Shown: positions 16,008 through 26,043, counted from the stretch's first letter. The stretch: DNA of 64,000 bases from CBDBZX01 sp965213645 (GCA_965213645.1 CBDBZX010000002.1:1116001-1180000), one strand, 5' to 3'. Numbers and translations are program-made. Notes: a model not told the origin generated them from the letters alone.

Positions 16008-18976
16008 TGCCATCTGTCGTGCCGGAACTCCCCAGACTCCTCCTCAGCCTTATCCTCTTAGGGCTCGCCCCGCTCGCCCTTGCCCAGATTAGGACTTTAG
16101 ATATTTTAGATGGGGACGAGTTACAATTCCGTCCCATCACGCTACCGGACGGCACCGAGAGCGAACTTATCGTCATCTCGGGCTCACCCGTGCGGCTGCG
16201 TATAGATGGCGACGAAATCACGGCGGAATATGTCGAGTTTGACCGCGAGAGCCGCCTCTTGCGCATCGTCGGCGCGGGCGACCTCTCCTATGAGGACATC
16301 GCGACGCAGGGCGAGGACTACGTAATCGACCTCTCCACGCAAGAATTCACAGTGCAAGACGTTTTTATCTTCACCGCGCCCATCGACATTCAAGGGGTCA
16401 GCGCGGAGCGGCTGCCGGGTCAGGTGGACATCACAGCGGGCGCGTTTAGCCCCTGTAGCCGCTGCAACCAAGACCGCCAGGACTACTCCTTTCGCGCCGA
16501 AACGATGCGACTTTATCCGGGGGACCGTTTGGTCGCCTTTGACGTGACGGTCTTGATTCGCGAAGCGCCCGTGCTCTTCTTACCTATCCTCGTCATCCCG
16601 CTTGGACCCCAGGAGCGCCAGCCGCGCTTTAGCATCTCTCAGGGGACAGGCTTGGTCAGCAACGATGACGGCGCGGAAATCGCGCTCGATTGGCCTTATG
16701 TGGTCGGCCCGAACGCTTTCGGCACGACCTCGCTGCGCTACTACGCCGACGTGACGCCGGGCGCGGGCAACGGCTTTACGGAGAGCTTTTTTGGTGGACG
16801 TATCGACCAGAGCTACTTCGGCGGCGGCTTCGAGCACAACTTTTTCACGGAGCAAGGTAGGGGAGAGGTGGACTTTTTTTACCTGCCCGCTCTAAGGGAG
16901 AGTACTGCGGAGGATGCGGAGCGCACCCGCAACGAGTTCTCCTTTCGCTTTGCTTATAGCACGATTGAGGAATTGGACATTCCGCAGCTCGAGGTCGTGG
17001 CCGAGCGCGACGACGGCGAAAACCAGCGCATCGGCGAGTACGGTGTAAGGTATACGGACACCCTCTTCGAAGGCTCGTTTTTCGGCCTGGACGCGGCGTT
17101 TTTTACGCAGGGCTATTACGACTTCGACCGGGACGACGACGAACTTTTACCCTCCTACGCCGATAGAAGCACGCCCGAACTCACCTACGGACAGGTGACC
17201 TTAGCGCCCGCTGAGGACGCGAGTTTCAGCGTCGGTCCCTTTACGCTGTCCGAGCTTTTTTTGGACGCAGGTATATTCGAAGACGCCAGCAGCCCGGACA
17301 ACCGCAGCGCGTCGCAGCCTAAGTCCACGGCGGGGCGGCTCGTGGAGGGTCATCAGCTCAGTGTGGATACTCTGGAGCCGTTCCCCGGCTTTAGCGTCTC
17401 GGGCTTCACCGATTTCTCCGGGCAGTATTACACCACGGGCGAGCGGCTCGTGAACTGGGACACCGAACTCTCCGCGTCGCAAGACTTCGGCTTTGGCACG
17501 CTCTCGGCGACCTTTAAGCGCGACGTGAACGAGGGCGAAACGCCTTTTCGCTTCGACGCGCTCTCCGCCTCGCAGACCCGCACCGACCTCGTCTCGTCCT
17601 TGGCGCTGACGCCGTCGGCTTGGGTCAGCTTGGACTTCGACCAGACCTATGTCTTTGTCGATACCCGCGACCCCGAGGAGGTGGGGGCAGGGCCTTTAGA
17701 GTCTCGCGTGGAACTCTTCGGCAACCTCACCTGGCTAGACGTCTCGTTCGCCAACGACTACGACTTCGCCGAGGATGACCCCGGTACGCTGGACACCACC
17801 GTTGAGCTTAGCTCACCCGATTCGACTCTGAGTGGACGGCTGAGCTATGAGTACGTTGCAGACTTGGACGTCGCCGCTAATGAGCGCACCGACGGCGCGT
17901 TGGAGAACGAGTCCGAAATCACTGTCGAGGCCGAGCTTGGCTACAATAACCTCTTCAACGTAGACCTCGAGGGCGGCTATGAATATGACACGAACGACGC
18001 CCGCGTCATCGAAGGGGAGCGCAAGCCGCTAGGAATCGGCGCGACGCTCGGCTCATTGGACCAAGAGGACACGCTGCCCGGCGTACGCCTATTTTACACC
18101 CGCGACTTGGACTTGGGCGAAACGGAGGAGCTTGGCTACGAAGCAACCGGACGCTACGGCCCTATCGAGGCCCGCCTGGAGCAGACTTTTGACTTCGACG
18201 ACGACAATGCTGACGACACGCTCTATAACCTCACCTGGGAGGATAGGGTGAGCCTCGAGGCCACCGGTTACACCCTCGTGCCGCCCTCCTTTTTTGGCCT
18301 GGAGGTGGACCCCGAGAGCGAGGCCGACTTCAGCGTGAGCTTGCGCGACGAGACTCAGGAGGATAACGACGATACCTGGTCGCTGACCTACCGCACCACC
18401 TACGACCGCGATTTAGCGACCCTTTCGGGTGACGTAGGGGGCTACAAGGATACGCAGCTCACCTTCCTCGTGGACCTCCCCAGTACGTACTTCCGCACCG
18501 GGCTAGGTGACATCGGCTTTCGCATCGACTTCTCCGCCGAGCTTTTCTTAGCGGACGCGGAACTCTCCAGAACGTACCTCAATCAGGCCGAACTCACCCT
18601 CTTCAGCGACTTCTTCTCACGGGTCGGCTTGCAGGGCAACCTCCAATACGACGGGGCGGTCAGCGGCAACGAACTGACCACCAGCACCCTGCGCTTTGAG
18701 GAGTTCGGCGTCACCACGCGCATCACGAACGAACTCTACGTCTCCGCGCTGCTCGACGACCTCTGGGACCTCACCGGCAACGACCCCGAGCGGAGCCCCT
18801 ACAACTTCCAACCGACTTTGTACGTCACCTGGGACCGCTGCTGCTGGGCCTTATACGGCTCACTCGACACCGAAGATGGCACGCTCAGCATCGCGCTAGG
18901 CTTCCCCGGCGAAGAAGAGGGCTTCGAACAGTCCCTCGACACGCCGCTCGCCCTGCCGCGTCGCAGAGGGGAATAA
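16007..18976 (+). CDS. lptD: LptD-like outer-membrane assembly protein
   Basis: A 989-residue protein starting with a hydrophobic signal peptide (LLLSLILLGLAPLALA, cleavage after ALA). An OstA-like N-terminal domain (about 40-150) is followed by a cysteine pair in SPCSRCNQD, then AETMRLYPGDRLVAFDVTVL and a conserved PVLFLPILVIPLGP. The rest alternates acidic strands typical of a large beta-barrel and ends with RCCWALYGS, like LptD C-termini. It should sit in the outer membrane as the exit gate for LptFG cargo. Deinococcota mostly lack classical lipid A, so the cargo is unknown. Length is slightly above the usual LptD size. Confidence 0.8.
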   Translation: MPSVVPELPRLLLSLILLGLAPLALAQIRTLDILDGDELQFRPITLPDGTESELIVISGSPVRLRIDGDEITAEYVEFDRESRLLRIVGAGDLSYEDIATQGEDYVIDLSTQEFTVQDVFIFTAPIDIQGVSAERLPGQVDITAGAFSPCSRCNQDRQDYSFRAETMRLYPGDRLVAFDVTVLIREAPVLFLPILVIPLGPQERQPRFSISQGTGLVSNDDGAEIALDWPYVVGPNAFGTTSLRYYADVTPGAGNGFTESFFGGRIDQSYFGGGFEHNFFTEQGRGEVDFFYLPALRESTAEDAERTRNEFSFRFAYSTIEELDIPQLEVVAERDDGENQRIGEYGVRYTDTLFEGSFFGLDAAFFTQGYYDFDRDDDELLPSYADRSTPELTYGQVTLAPAEDASFSVGPFTLSELFLDAGIFEDASSPDNRSASQPKSTAGRLVEGHQLSVDTLEPFPGFSVSGFTDFSGQYYTTGERLVNWDTELSASQDFGFGTLSATFKRDVNEGETPFRFDALSASQTRTDLVSSLALTPSAWVSLDFDQTYVFVDTRDPEEVGAGPLESRVELFGNLTWLDVSFANDYDFAEDDPGTLDTTVELSSPDSTLSGRLSYEYVADLDVAANERTDGALENESEITVEAELGYNNLFNVDLEGGYEYDTNDARVIEGERKPLGIGATLGSLDQEDTLPGVRLFYTRDLDLGETEELGYEATGRYGPIEARLEQTFDFDDDNADDTLYNLTWEDRVSLEATGYTLVPPSFFGLEVDPESEADFSVSLRDETQEDNDDTWSLTYRTTYDRDLATLSGDVGGYKDTQLTFLVDLPSTYFRTGLGDIGFRIDFSAELFLADAELSRTYLNQAELTLFSDFFSRVGLQGNLQYDGAVSGNELTTSTLRFEEFGVTTRITNELYVSALLDDLWDLTGNDPERSPYNFQPTLYVTWDRCCWALYGSLDTEDGTLSIALGFPGEEEGFEQSLDTPLALPRRRGE

Positions 18977-19070
18977 TGAGGTTTAGAAGGAGTGAGAATG
19001 ATATGGTAGCATAAGCTATCTACCTGAACAATCTTGACCTGAACGACATCAATCTAATGGCTCATTCAGA

Positions 19071-19076
19071 TAGGCT
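19071..19076 (+). promoter_or_regulatory. -10 box TAGGCT for a leaderless lipoprotein gene
   Basis: TAGGCT is followed by 6 nt and the ATG at 19083, with no Shine-Dalgarno sequence. Confidence 0.5.
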
Positions 19077-19082
19077 AACGCT

Positions 19083-20390
19083 ATGAAACGTCTTTTTACC
19101 TCCCTCCTTTTTGCGCTCGTCGCCTGCACGGGCACGACCGAGTCGGGCGTTCCTATCTTGCTCGTGGTCGGCTATCAGGAAAATGTGGCTGATGGGGCAG
19201 AAGGCCAGGTCGGACTTATCGAGGACACCTTCGACGTAGCGGGAACCGCGAGAGAAATCTCTTTCGTCGAGGGTAGCAGCCGACCTCTGCCCGCGAGACC
19301 TATCGCGTATGACCTCACGGACCGCGACAACTCGAGAGACACGTTGGTCGTGCTGAGCCGCAACGACGGCGCTGCGAACGTGAATGACAGCGCGGCGTTT
19401 CTCAACTTCTTTAACCTCACGGGCGTTGACGCGGACAACCCTGCCGCGTTTGAGCAGACGGACCCCGGACAGCTCGAGCTGAGCGCGGACGCCCTCGACA
19501 CGACCGAACCGGACCTCCCGCTCGACCTCAACTTCTGCCCGGTGGACGTGCAAGTGAGCGAAGGTGGGCGCTACGCTGCGCTGCTGCACGACGGGGAGCC
19601 CTGCGGTATTCGGGGCTTTGGAGCGCTGGACATCATCGACTTAGAGCCCGTTGGCTCGAATGAACCGGCTAAGTTGCTGGGGCGCTTCTCGAGCCAGATT
19701 GTCCCTGTGAGCTTCTACCTCCGCCAAGAGCGCGTCGGCGTCGGAGACAACCGCCTCTACTTCTTTCAAAACGACCCGGTGGGTGTCCAAGTCACCGAGT
19801 TACTCTTACCAGACGAAAACGACAACAACCCGGAGATCGACCCTATCTTGGGCGGCGACAACCTGACAGAAGTCGCTGACGTGGCTGACGATACTCAAGA
19901 GGTTGAGGACTTGGGCTTGGTGCTCGACGGGGCCGATGAAAACGCCACCGCGCCCGTGCTCGTTACGCTCTTTGACGAGAGCTTCGTGCCGCTTCGCAAC
20001 TACGACACGGACGCGGCTGTGATTATTGGCAACCGCGTTGACACGATTGAGGACAGCCGCAAGGTTCTCACCGACGACTTCTTGACGACGGACAGCGTGT
20101 TCATTTTGAGCGACGACGAATTTACCGTTCACGAGAACGTAGGTGAAGCTGCCGAAGAAGCCGCCAGTATCGTCGCGGCGGACGCGGTCTACGAGCCCAG
20201 AAACAACTTTGTCTACTTCGTTTCCGACGAAACTGTGAGCCTCTTCGACCCGCAAGACTTCCAGTTTGAGGAGGACGACGAGGTCGATACAAGACCGTTT
20301 GACGTTGACGAGCTGAGCGACCCTGTCTTCGTCACTTGGATACAAGCGGTGAGCGACGTGCCTGCGCCGCAAGTCAGCGGCCCTGAGTAA
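19083..20390 (+). CDS. Putative lipoprotein, function unknown
   Basis: A 435-residue acidic protein with a lipoprotein signal: MKRLFTSLLFALVAC, with the cysteine at residue 15 as lipidation site. The mature part is rich in Asp and Glu and has short repeated blocks such as VLSRNDGAANVND, FFQNDPVGVQVTELLLPD and NNFVYFVSDETVSLFDP. These suggest beta-propeller-like blades of the kind seen in surface or secreted proteins. I do not recognise a family. It lies between the lptD-like gene and a secreted cytochrome c, which fits a periplasmic or cell-surface role. Confidence 0.75.
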   Translation: MKRLFTSLLFALVACTGTTESGVPILLVVGYQENVADGAEGQVGLIEDTFDVAGTAREISFVEGSSRPLPARPIAYDLTDRDNSRDTLVVLSRNDGAANVNDSAAFLNFFNLTGVDADNPAAFEQTDPGQLELSADALDTTEPDLPLDLNFCPVDVQVSEGGRYAALLHDGEPCGIRGFGALDIIDLEPVGSNEPAKLLGRFSSQIVPVSFYLRQERVGVGDNRLYFFQNDPVGVQVTELLLPDENDNNPEIDPILGGDNLTEVADVADDTQEVEDLGLVLDGADENATAPVLVTLFDESFVPLRNYDTDAAVIIGNRVDTIEDSRKVLTDDFLTTDSVFILSDDEFTVHENVGEAAEEAASIVAADAVYEPRNNFVYFVSDETVSLFDPQDFQFEEDDEVDTRPFDVDELSDPVFVTWIQAVSDVPAPQVSGPE

Positions 20391-20401
20391 GACAGGGATG
20401 A

Positions 20402-20407
20402 TACACT
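20402..20407 (+). promoter_or_regulatory. -10 box TACACT for a leaderless cytochrome gene
   Basis: TACACT is followed by 6 nt and the ATG at 20414, with no Shine-Dalgarno sequence. Confidence 0.5.
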
Positions 20408-20413
20408 TAGCTC

Positions 20414-20872
20414 ATGCGAATCCTTCTCAGCGCGGCGCTGCTTGCAACGCTCGTTCTGTCGCTCGCGCTTGCGTCTAAAGGTACGACTGAAGAGGCCAAT
20501 ACCGAGACACAAACGGCGCAGCAACGCGGCGCGGTGCTCTACGCTGAGCACTGCTCGGTCTGTCACGGCGAAACCGCGCAGGGCTTTAGCGAGGCGCGGC
20601 TCGCTTTTCCCGAAGACCACCGGCGCTGCGAACGCTGTCACCGTCCCCACAACCCGCCGCAGATGGACCTCTTGGCGATGCACTCACGCAACGCCTTTTC
20701 GATAGGCGAAGCGCCTGCGCTCGTCGGTGAGGGTGCGCTCGCGAATTTCCCAAACGAGGCGGCGCTCCGTAGCTACATCAGCGCGACGATGCCGCGCCCT
20801 TTTCCGGGCTCTTTAAGCGAGCGGGAGTATGCTGACTTGAGTGCGTTTTTGTTGGGGCTGAATGTGCCTTAG
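20414..20872 (+). CDS. Secreted cytochrome c with two CxxCH motifs
   Basis: A 152-residue protein with a signal peptide (about residues 1-20) and two heme-attachment motifs, CSVCH near residue 48 and CERCH near residue 75. The C-terminal ATMPRPFPGSLSEREYADLSAFLLGLN is the usual class I cytochrome c helix with the axial methionine. The first motif plus this Met describe a normal mono-heme domain. The second CxxCH lies in the loop and may bind an extra heme, which is unusual at this size. It would carry electrons outside the inner membrane. Confidence 0.85.
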   Translation: MRILLSAALLATLVLSLALASKGTTEEANTETQTAQQRGAVLYAEHCSVCHGETAQGFSEARLAFPEDHRRCERCHRPHNPPQMDLLAMHSRNAFSIGEAPALVGEGALANFPNEAALRSYISATMPRPFPGSLSEREYADLSAFLLGLNVP

Positions 20873-20948
20873 AGCTGGGTTTTGCTTGGGATTTTGAAGG
20901 TGAGCAGTAAGGAGATTGACCTAAAACGGGAGTCGAATTCGCCCAGTG

Positions 20949-23669
20949 CTAACCGCCTCTGAGCCCTGCGCCGAACGCCGCTTCCAAGTCTGCCACATCC
21001 AGCTTCACCACCCGCTTCTCCCGCAGGTAAACAAGCTGCACCTCGGGCGTGACAGAGCGCACCTCTCGGATCGCTTGAAGGTAGACCGCGAGCTGAAAGT
21101 GGTAGCGCTCCGGCTCAACCGCTTGGTCGGTCTTATAATCCTCTAAAATCCAGCGTTTCCCGACGCGGTAGAGGCGGTCAATGATGCCTTGCCAAACGGT
21201 CTCGCCATGCGGCAGCGCCATCGGCAGTTCGGGGTAGTCTTCGTCCCTCGAGCCCAAAGCGGGAAGCGCGTCACCTAAAAGCGCCTGATAATGGCTCAGA
21301 AGTTCCCTAACTTCTTCCAAAATGTCCTGCTGCTCGAGTTCGCTAAAGGGAAACATCACCTCTTGCGCCTTCAAATTCTGAATATGGATGGAGTTATCCG
21401 CGTCCCAATTTTGCGAAATCGCGTAGTGAACTAAGGTGCCTACGGTCCGCGAGCGCCCCGGCAACCTCTCTCCCTCGTCGGGGTCGGAGAGAGGTAAAGG
21501 CTCGAAGGTTTCAGCCCCTTTGAGGCTCGAGGGGGACGACACGGGTGGATGGGGATGGAGCGGAAAGTAGCGCTCGACCCACGCAGAGGTTTGGAGCTTG
21601 TTCCGTTTTTCTCTGAGTGAAGCTGTCATCTGAACGGGCTGATACGCCCAGGTTTTGAGCACGAAGTCAGGACGCTCCCAAGAGGTCGTGCCTGCGCCCA
21701 ACCCCATCGCCTCCAACCCTTTCGCCCAACCGTCCGCTTTGTTCCCTTTGACACTGCCGCTCATCAGCAGCGCGTCTCTCGCCCGCGACGCCGCCACGTA
21801 GAGCAGGCGGTAGCTCTCCTGTTCTTCTCGAGCTTTCGCCATCTCCCTGATCTCCTCAAACTGCGGGGTGTCTTTTAGGGCGATATGTCCGGTTTTGGGC
21901 TCGAGGTATAGGGGCTGCGGGTGGTGATAGGTCTTCCTGCCCAAATCGAAGACGGCGACGACGGGCCACTCTAAGCCCTTGGCCCGGTGAACCGTCAAGA
22001 GGGACACCCCCTCGCCGCTCTGCGGCACGTCGCCCGCTTCGGCTTGGCGGCTCAAGAGGTCCAAACGTTCTAACAAGACCTCGATTTCACCCGGCGGCCC
22101 CTCCGCGACGGTGAAAAGGAGGGCGTCCACGTTCTCCCTCGCCCTGGCCTCTAAAAAGTCCACGTAGCGCTTGCCACCGATGAAGGGCTCACGAATCAAG
22201 AACTTGAGCGCGGCTAAAGGCGTCGCGCGGACCTGCTCGCGAATCGTCGCTAACCTCTCGAAGAGGTCGGAGTGCTCAGCCTCCAAGCGGGCTAGAGGCT
22301 CCTCCGCCGACAACACTCGGTCGAGTTCGTCCAAGTCGAGTGCGGCAAAGGGGCTCCGCAGCCACGCGCCCAACGAGAGCCCCGAGGGGTCGATGCCGAC
22401 GCGCAGGGCGTGGTAGAGGTCGCGCACTTCGATGCGCTCGTAGTAACCGCGCCCTTGCAGGAGGACGTAGGGGAGGTTTACGGCGTCCAGCGCCGCTTCC
22501 ATATGCGCGAGCCCCGCATACGACTTCGCCAAGACCGCCATCTGACTCGGCGGGTAGTGCTCGCTCAGCGCTAAAAGTTGCTCGGCTAAGACTTTCGCTT
22601 CAAAGCGGCGCAAGTCGCCCACGGGCGCGTCACCCGTCACCCAATGAAGCTCGACGCGCCCGCGCTTCTGCGCTTGCTCGCCCGCTGCAAAGACTTCGGG
22701 TGCTTCTACTGCGCTAAAGCCTAAATTGTGCGCTGCAAAGCTGCTCGTCATCCCGTTCAGAAAGCGTGTGACGACGGCGGCGTGGCGGCGCGTTTGGTCG
22801 AGGGGCGCTAAAACATCTCCCTTGTCAAGAGCGCGGCGAAAAACCTCCACGTCGGCGTTGCGAAAGCCGTAGATGGACTGCTTGGGGTCGCCGACCACTT
22901 CGATGTGGATATGGCTAGCCTCGAGCCGCTCAAAAAACTCCCCTTGCAAGGGGTTCACGTCTTGAAATTCGTCTACCAATACGACGCGGTAGCGCTGCGC
23001 CAAGCGTTCTAAAGCGTCTTTCGTCTGGACCAAGACGAGCGCACGCCGCTCGACCTCCGCGGGCGGCAAGAGCCGCGCCCCTAAGCGCACGCGGTAGCGG
23101 TCATAGACGGCGTCGAAAAGCCTGAGCAGCGCAGCGTTTCGTGCGTCCTCGCCACTTCTAAAGTGCCCCGTCAGCGAACGTTGCGCGAAGAGGTGTAGGA
23201 GCAGCGGCGTAGCGTCCGCGCCGAGTTCGGCAAGGGCAGAATAGAGGCTGTGTCTGGGGTCGTTCGCCAGGTAGAGGAGCGAGGTAAGCTCCTCTTCGAA
23301 CATCACGGACGCCTCCCACTCACCGAGCGTTTTCACGTCCGGGTCCAGACCGAGTTGCGGCGCGACTAAGCGCAGGGCTTCGCGCATGAAGCCGTGGATG
23401 GTGGTCAAAGTTGCGCCGCTCAGCTCGAGCGCCGCCTCCTCAAACGCAGCCCTCGCACTTGGCGGCGGACAGAGGTCCAGGTAGCGCCCCGTCTCCAGCA
23501 CCTCTTTCAAGCCCGCGCCGACGCGCTGGCGCAACTCGTTCGCCGCCGTGCGCGTAAACGTCACGCCCGCGACGCGGCGTAGCGGCGTGCCTTCGCCCAC
23601 AAGCTCTAAGTAACGCCGCACCAAGCTGGTCGTCTTGCCCGTGCCTGCCGAGGCGACGCGGACTCTCAT
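20949..23669 (-). CDS. addA: AddA-like UvrD-family helicase/nuclease
   Basis: A 906-residue superfamily 1 helicase fused to a PD-(D/E)xK nuclease, for processing double-strand breaks. Motif I is ASAGTGKTTS (about 7-15). Motif II is VDEFQDVNPLQ, motif III VGDPKQSIYGFRNAD, motif V LLTVHRAKGLEWPVV and motif VI LLYVAASRARDALLMSG. The C-terminal nuclease has GTLVHYAISQNW, GIIDRLYRVGK and EDYKTDQ, with the catalytic D and D-x-K, then FQLAVYLQAI. It follows the AddB-like gene after 16 nt with AGAGGTAAAGGA as RBS. The protein is shorter than Bacillus AddA (about 1230 residues) but complete in motifs. Model Deinococcus strains lack RecBCD/AddAB, so its presence matters. Confidence 0.88.
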   Translation of the reverse strand: MRVRVASAGTGKTTSLVRRYLELVGEGTPLRRVAGVTFTRTAANELRQRVGAGLKEVLETGRYLDLCPPPSARAAFEEAALELSGATLTTIHGFMREALRLVAPQLGLDPDVKTLGEWEASVMFEEELTSLLYLANDPRHSLYSALAELGADATPLLLHLFAQRSLTGHFRSGEDARNAALLRLFDAVYDRYRVRLGARLLPPAEVERRALVLVQTKDALERLAQRYRVVLVDEFQDVNPLQGEFFERLEASHIHIEVVGDPKQSIYGFRNADVEVFRRALDKGDVLAPLDQTRRHAAVVTRFLNGMTSSFAAHNLGFSAVEAPEVFAAGEQAQKRGRVELHWVTGDAPVGDLRRFEAKVLAEQLLALSEHYPPSQMAVLAKSYAGLAHMEAALDAVNLPYVLLQGRGYYERIEVRDLYHALRVGIDPSGLSLGAWLRSPFAALDLDELDRVLSAEEPLARLEAEHSDLFERLATIREQVRATPLAALKFLIREPFIGGKRYVDFLEARARENVDALLFTVAEGPPGEIEVLLERLDLLSRQAEAGDVPQSGEGVSLLTVHRAKGLEWPVVAVFDLGRKTYHHPQPLYLEPKTGHIALKDTPQFEEIREMAKAREEQESYRLLYVAASRARDALLMSGSVKGNKADGWAKGLEAMGLGAGTTSWERPDFVLKTWAYQPVQMTASLREKRNKLQTSAWVERYFPLHPHPPVSSPSSLKGAETFEPLPLSDPDEGERLPGRSRTVGTLVHYAISQNWDADNSIHIQNLKAQEVMFPFSELEQQDILEEVRELLSHYQALLGDALPALGSRDEDYPELPMALPHGETVWQGIIDRLYRVGKRWILEDYKTDQAVEPERYHFQLAVYLQAIREVRSVTPEVQLVYLREKRVVKLDVADLEAAFGAGLRGG

Positions 23670-23685
23670 TCCTTTACCTCTTGCA

Positions 23686-26010
23686 CTAGCGTTGCCCCAC
23701 CCGGCACAGGTCGAACACGCGGCACTCGCGGCAGACGAAGCCGGGTTTAGGTGTCACGTCGCCCGCTATGAACCGCGCGTAAGCCCGCGCCGCTTTTTGT
23801 TGTCTCGAGGCCATCTGCCGCCACACGTAGCCGATGCTCGAGTCAAACACATCAATCGGCTCACCCAAAACGGGCAAGAGGTAGAGCCGCACGCCCGAGA
23901 TGCGCGGCCCGTACGTTTCAATGAGGTGCGCCGCCGCCCACAGCTCGTTCCAGCGGTGCGGCTTGCGCAACCACGCCTCGGCCTCGTCGCGGCTCCACGC
24001 GCCAGGCTCCACAAAGGTGTAGAGCCGCATCTCCGCGCCCGAACGCCCCGCCGCGTCGAGCAGGGCGAAGGGTCCACTGCTATTCTCGGGGAGAGATACG
24101 CCGAAGGTAAGCGGTAAGAGGTCCGCTTCGACTTCGGCTAACCACGCCGCCGCCTCCGGGTAACGCTCTCTCAGCGCTCCGAGCCGCGCCGCGTTGAGCT
24201 TGCGCACCTCGCGCAAGTCGCCCACCAATTGTCTCCACCAGGGGATTTCTTCCTCCCTTTCTACGCGCCGCTCCGCCCAGTAACGAAAGCCGCACTCGGC
24301 GTAACGCGCTAGGGCTTGCACTCTGGGCGAGCCTAGCTTGACCGTCATGAGAGCGGGGTCGTAGGGAGCGGCTCGGCTCAGCTCGAGCCGACTCCCCGCC
24401 GCCACGTCGGGCAACCGCTCGCACCGCTCACCGACGAGCGCCAACTCAGGGACGAGCGGCCCGCCCTGGTCCGCTTCGGGATAGGTGACGACAACCTCTT
24501 CACCCCGACTCAAAAGTTCGGCAAATAGGAGTTTATCGCGCCCTAAAAACCGCTTGGGAAGTCCCAAATTCTGAAAGGTCGTCTCGAGCGTGCCCCGCCC
24601 CTCTTCGGGCGTAAAGTAGTCCTCCGCCTCGCCCACGCTGTACGCCCCTTCAACTGCGTGCGCTAGGTACACCCGTCTAAAGCGCCGCCCCGACGCGAGC
24701 TTCGCGGTGAGCAGCGCGACGCCGCCTTTGGGCCTCGAGAAGAGAAAAGTCTCTTGCAACAGCGCCCCCCACCAGGCGCGAAACTGTGCACCCTTGGCGA
24801 GTTGCGCGGCTTCTTTAGCGCGTTCTAAAGCGTGGTCCTTGAAGCTGCCCCAATCGAAATGCTTGGACGTTCTTACGCCGAACTCGGGTAAACTCTCCAC
24901 CAAATCTTGCGCCCAGGTGAGTTCGTTGTCCGGCACGTCCAAGCGCGTCGTCCACGCGCTCCAACTCTCGCTCTCGCCGACCTCTTTGGCGAGCAGCGTC
25001 AGCGCCTCACGCCCGGCGACGCCGCGCTTGAGGGCAGCTTTGGCTAAGGGGGCAAGCTCGGGGATGGCTAAAAGCCTGGACGCCGTCGGATAGTCCGGCA
25101 ACTCCAAGAGGTCTAAAAGCAATCTCCCTTGCGGCGTCTCGGAAAGCGCCTTGGGCGTCTCGTCCATCATCGGCACGCCGTACTCGTCCGCCAAGGACAA
25201 AAACGCCCGCACCTCTCGCTCGGGCAAGATGACCGCGAGGTCCAAAGCGCCGTAGCCGTGCGCAAGGTCGCGCTTTAAGGCGCGTAAAATCCAGCGCGAT
25301 TCGGCGACGGGATTGGGGGCGCGGTGCGTCTGCACGGTGCAGGTGTTTTGACGGTGGGCCGTTTCACTTGCGACTTCGCCCGGCGGCGCGTCGGATAGGC
25401 TCAGCCAAACCTCTGTTTTATTTTTATCAGCAAGCGCTTTATACAGCTTGAGTTCTAAGGGTCCGACCTCTCTAAAGCCGTCCACGATGATGAGGTCGGC
25501 TTCGGGTTTCGCTTCATTCGAAAGGGCTAGGTGGAGGGCCTCGAGCCGAAAGTCGTCATAATCCCACGCCTCCCCTTTGAGTTCTTCGTAGAGCCTCAGC
25601 GTGCTACGAAACCGCGCGGTTTCCTCATCAAACACGTGGACCTCTCCGTAGGTCAGCCCAAAGCGCTTCGCCTCCGCAATGGCCCTTGTAAAGAGCCGCG
25701 CCTCGCCCGGTGAGGGCAGTTCGTTACGCAACTTTTTGAGTGCTTCGCCCACGAGCGCAATGCGCCCCGTGCCGACGACGAGCGGTTTGAGCTTCAAGGC
25801 GTGCGCGAGCAAGCGGTAATAGACCTGCTGCGAGGAGAGGAATTCCAGTCCCAAGACTGCACCCTCTTCCGCCAGACGCCTATAGACGTAACTCCGCTGA
25901 CTCGGCAAACCGACCCACCACACGCGCTCGCCCCGCCGCGCCGCCGCCCTCGCAACGCTCAAGAGTTTCGTCGTTTTCCCTGACCCCGGTGGGCCGCTGA
26001 GGAGGTTCAC
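23686..26010 (-). CDS. addB: AddB-like subunit with iron-sulfur cysteines, nuclease motif not visible
   Basis: A 774-residue partner of the AddA-like protein. The N-terminal Walker A is SGPPGSGKTTKLLSVA (about 5-20). Near the C-terminus the AddB-type iron-sulfur pattern is kept: a first Cys in YAECGFRYW and then CRECRVFDLC (C-x2-C-x5-C). Between them I expect an AddB nuclease core of the type GxxDRxD...DYKT but cannot find it, so this nuclease may be dead. It is the first gene of the operon. A GTG start is chosen because TATAGT on the minus strand ends 6 nt upstream. Confidence 0.82.
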   Translation of the reverse strand: MNLLSGPPGSGKTTKLLSVARAAARRGERVWWVGLPSQRSYVYRRLAEEGAVLGLEFLSSQQVYYRLLAHALKLKPLVVGTGRIALVGEALKKLRNELPSPGEARLFTRAIAEAKRFGLTYGEVHVFDEETARFRSTLRLYEELKGEAWDYDDFRLEALHLALSNEAKPEADLIIVDGFREVGPLELKLYKALADKNKTEVWLSLSDAPPGEVASETAHRQNTCTVQTHRAPNPVAESRWILRALKRDLAHGYGALDLAVILPEREVRAFLSLADEYGVPMMDETPKALSETPQGRLLLDLLELPDYPTASRLLAIPELAPLAKAALKRGVAGREALTLLAKEVGESESWSAWTTRLDVPDNELTWAQDLVESLPEFGVRTSKHFDWGSFKDHALERAKEAAQLAKGAQFRAWWGALLQETFLFSRPKGGVALLTAKLASGRRFRRVYLAHAVEGAYSVGEAEDYFTPEEGRGTLETTFQNLGLPKRFLGRDKLLFAELLSRGEEVVVTYPEADQGGPLVPELALVGERCERLPDVAAGSRLELSRAAPYDPALMTVKLGSPRVQALARYAECGFRYWAERRVEREEEIPWWRQLVGDLREVRKLNAARLGALRERYPEAAAWLAEVEADLLPLTFGVSLPENSSGPFALLDAAGRSGAEMRLYTFVEPGAWSRDEAEAWLRKPHRWNELWAAAHLIETYGPRISGVRLYLLPVLGEPIDVFDSSIGYVWRQMASRQQKAARAYARFIAGDVTPKPGFVCRECRVFDLCRVGQR

Positions 26011-26016
26011 GCTGAT

Positions 26017-26022
26017 ACTATA
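26017..26022 (-). promoter_or_regulatory. -10 box TATAGT for leaderless addB
   Basis: On the minus strand TATAGT is followed by ATCAGC and the GTG at 26010. Confidence 0.6.
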
Positions 26023-26043
26023 CCTAGTGTGTGCAGAGAACGT

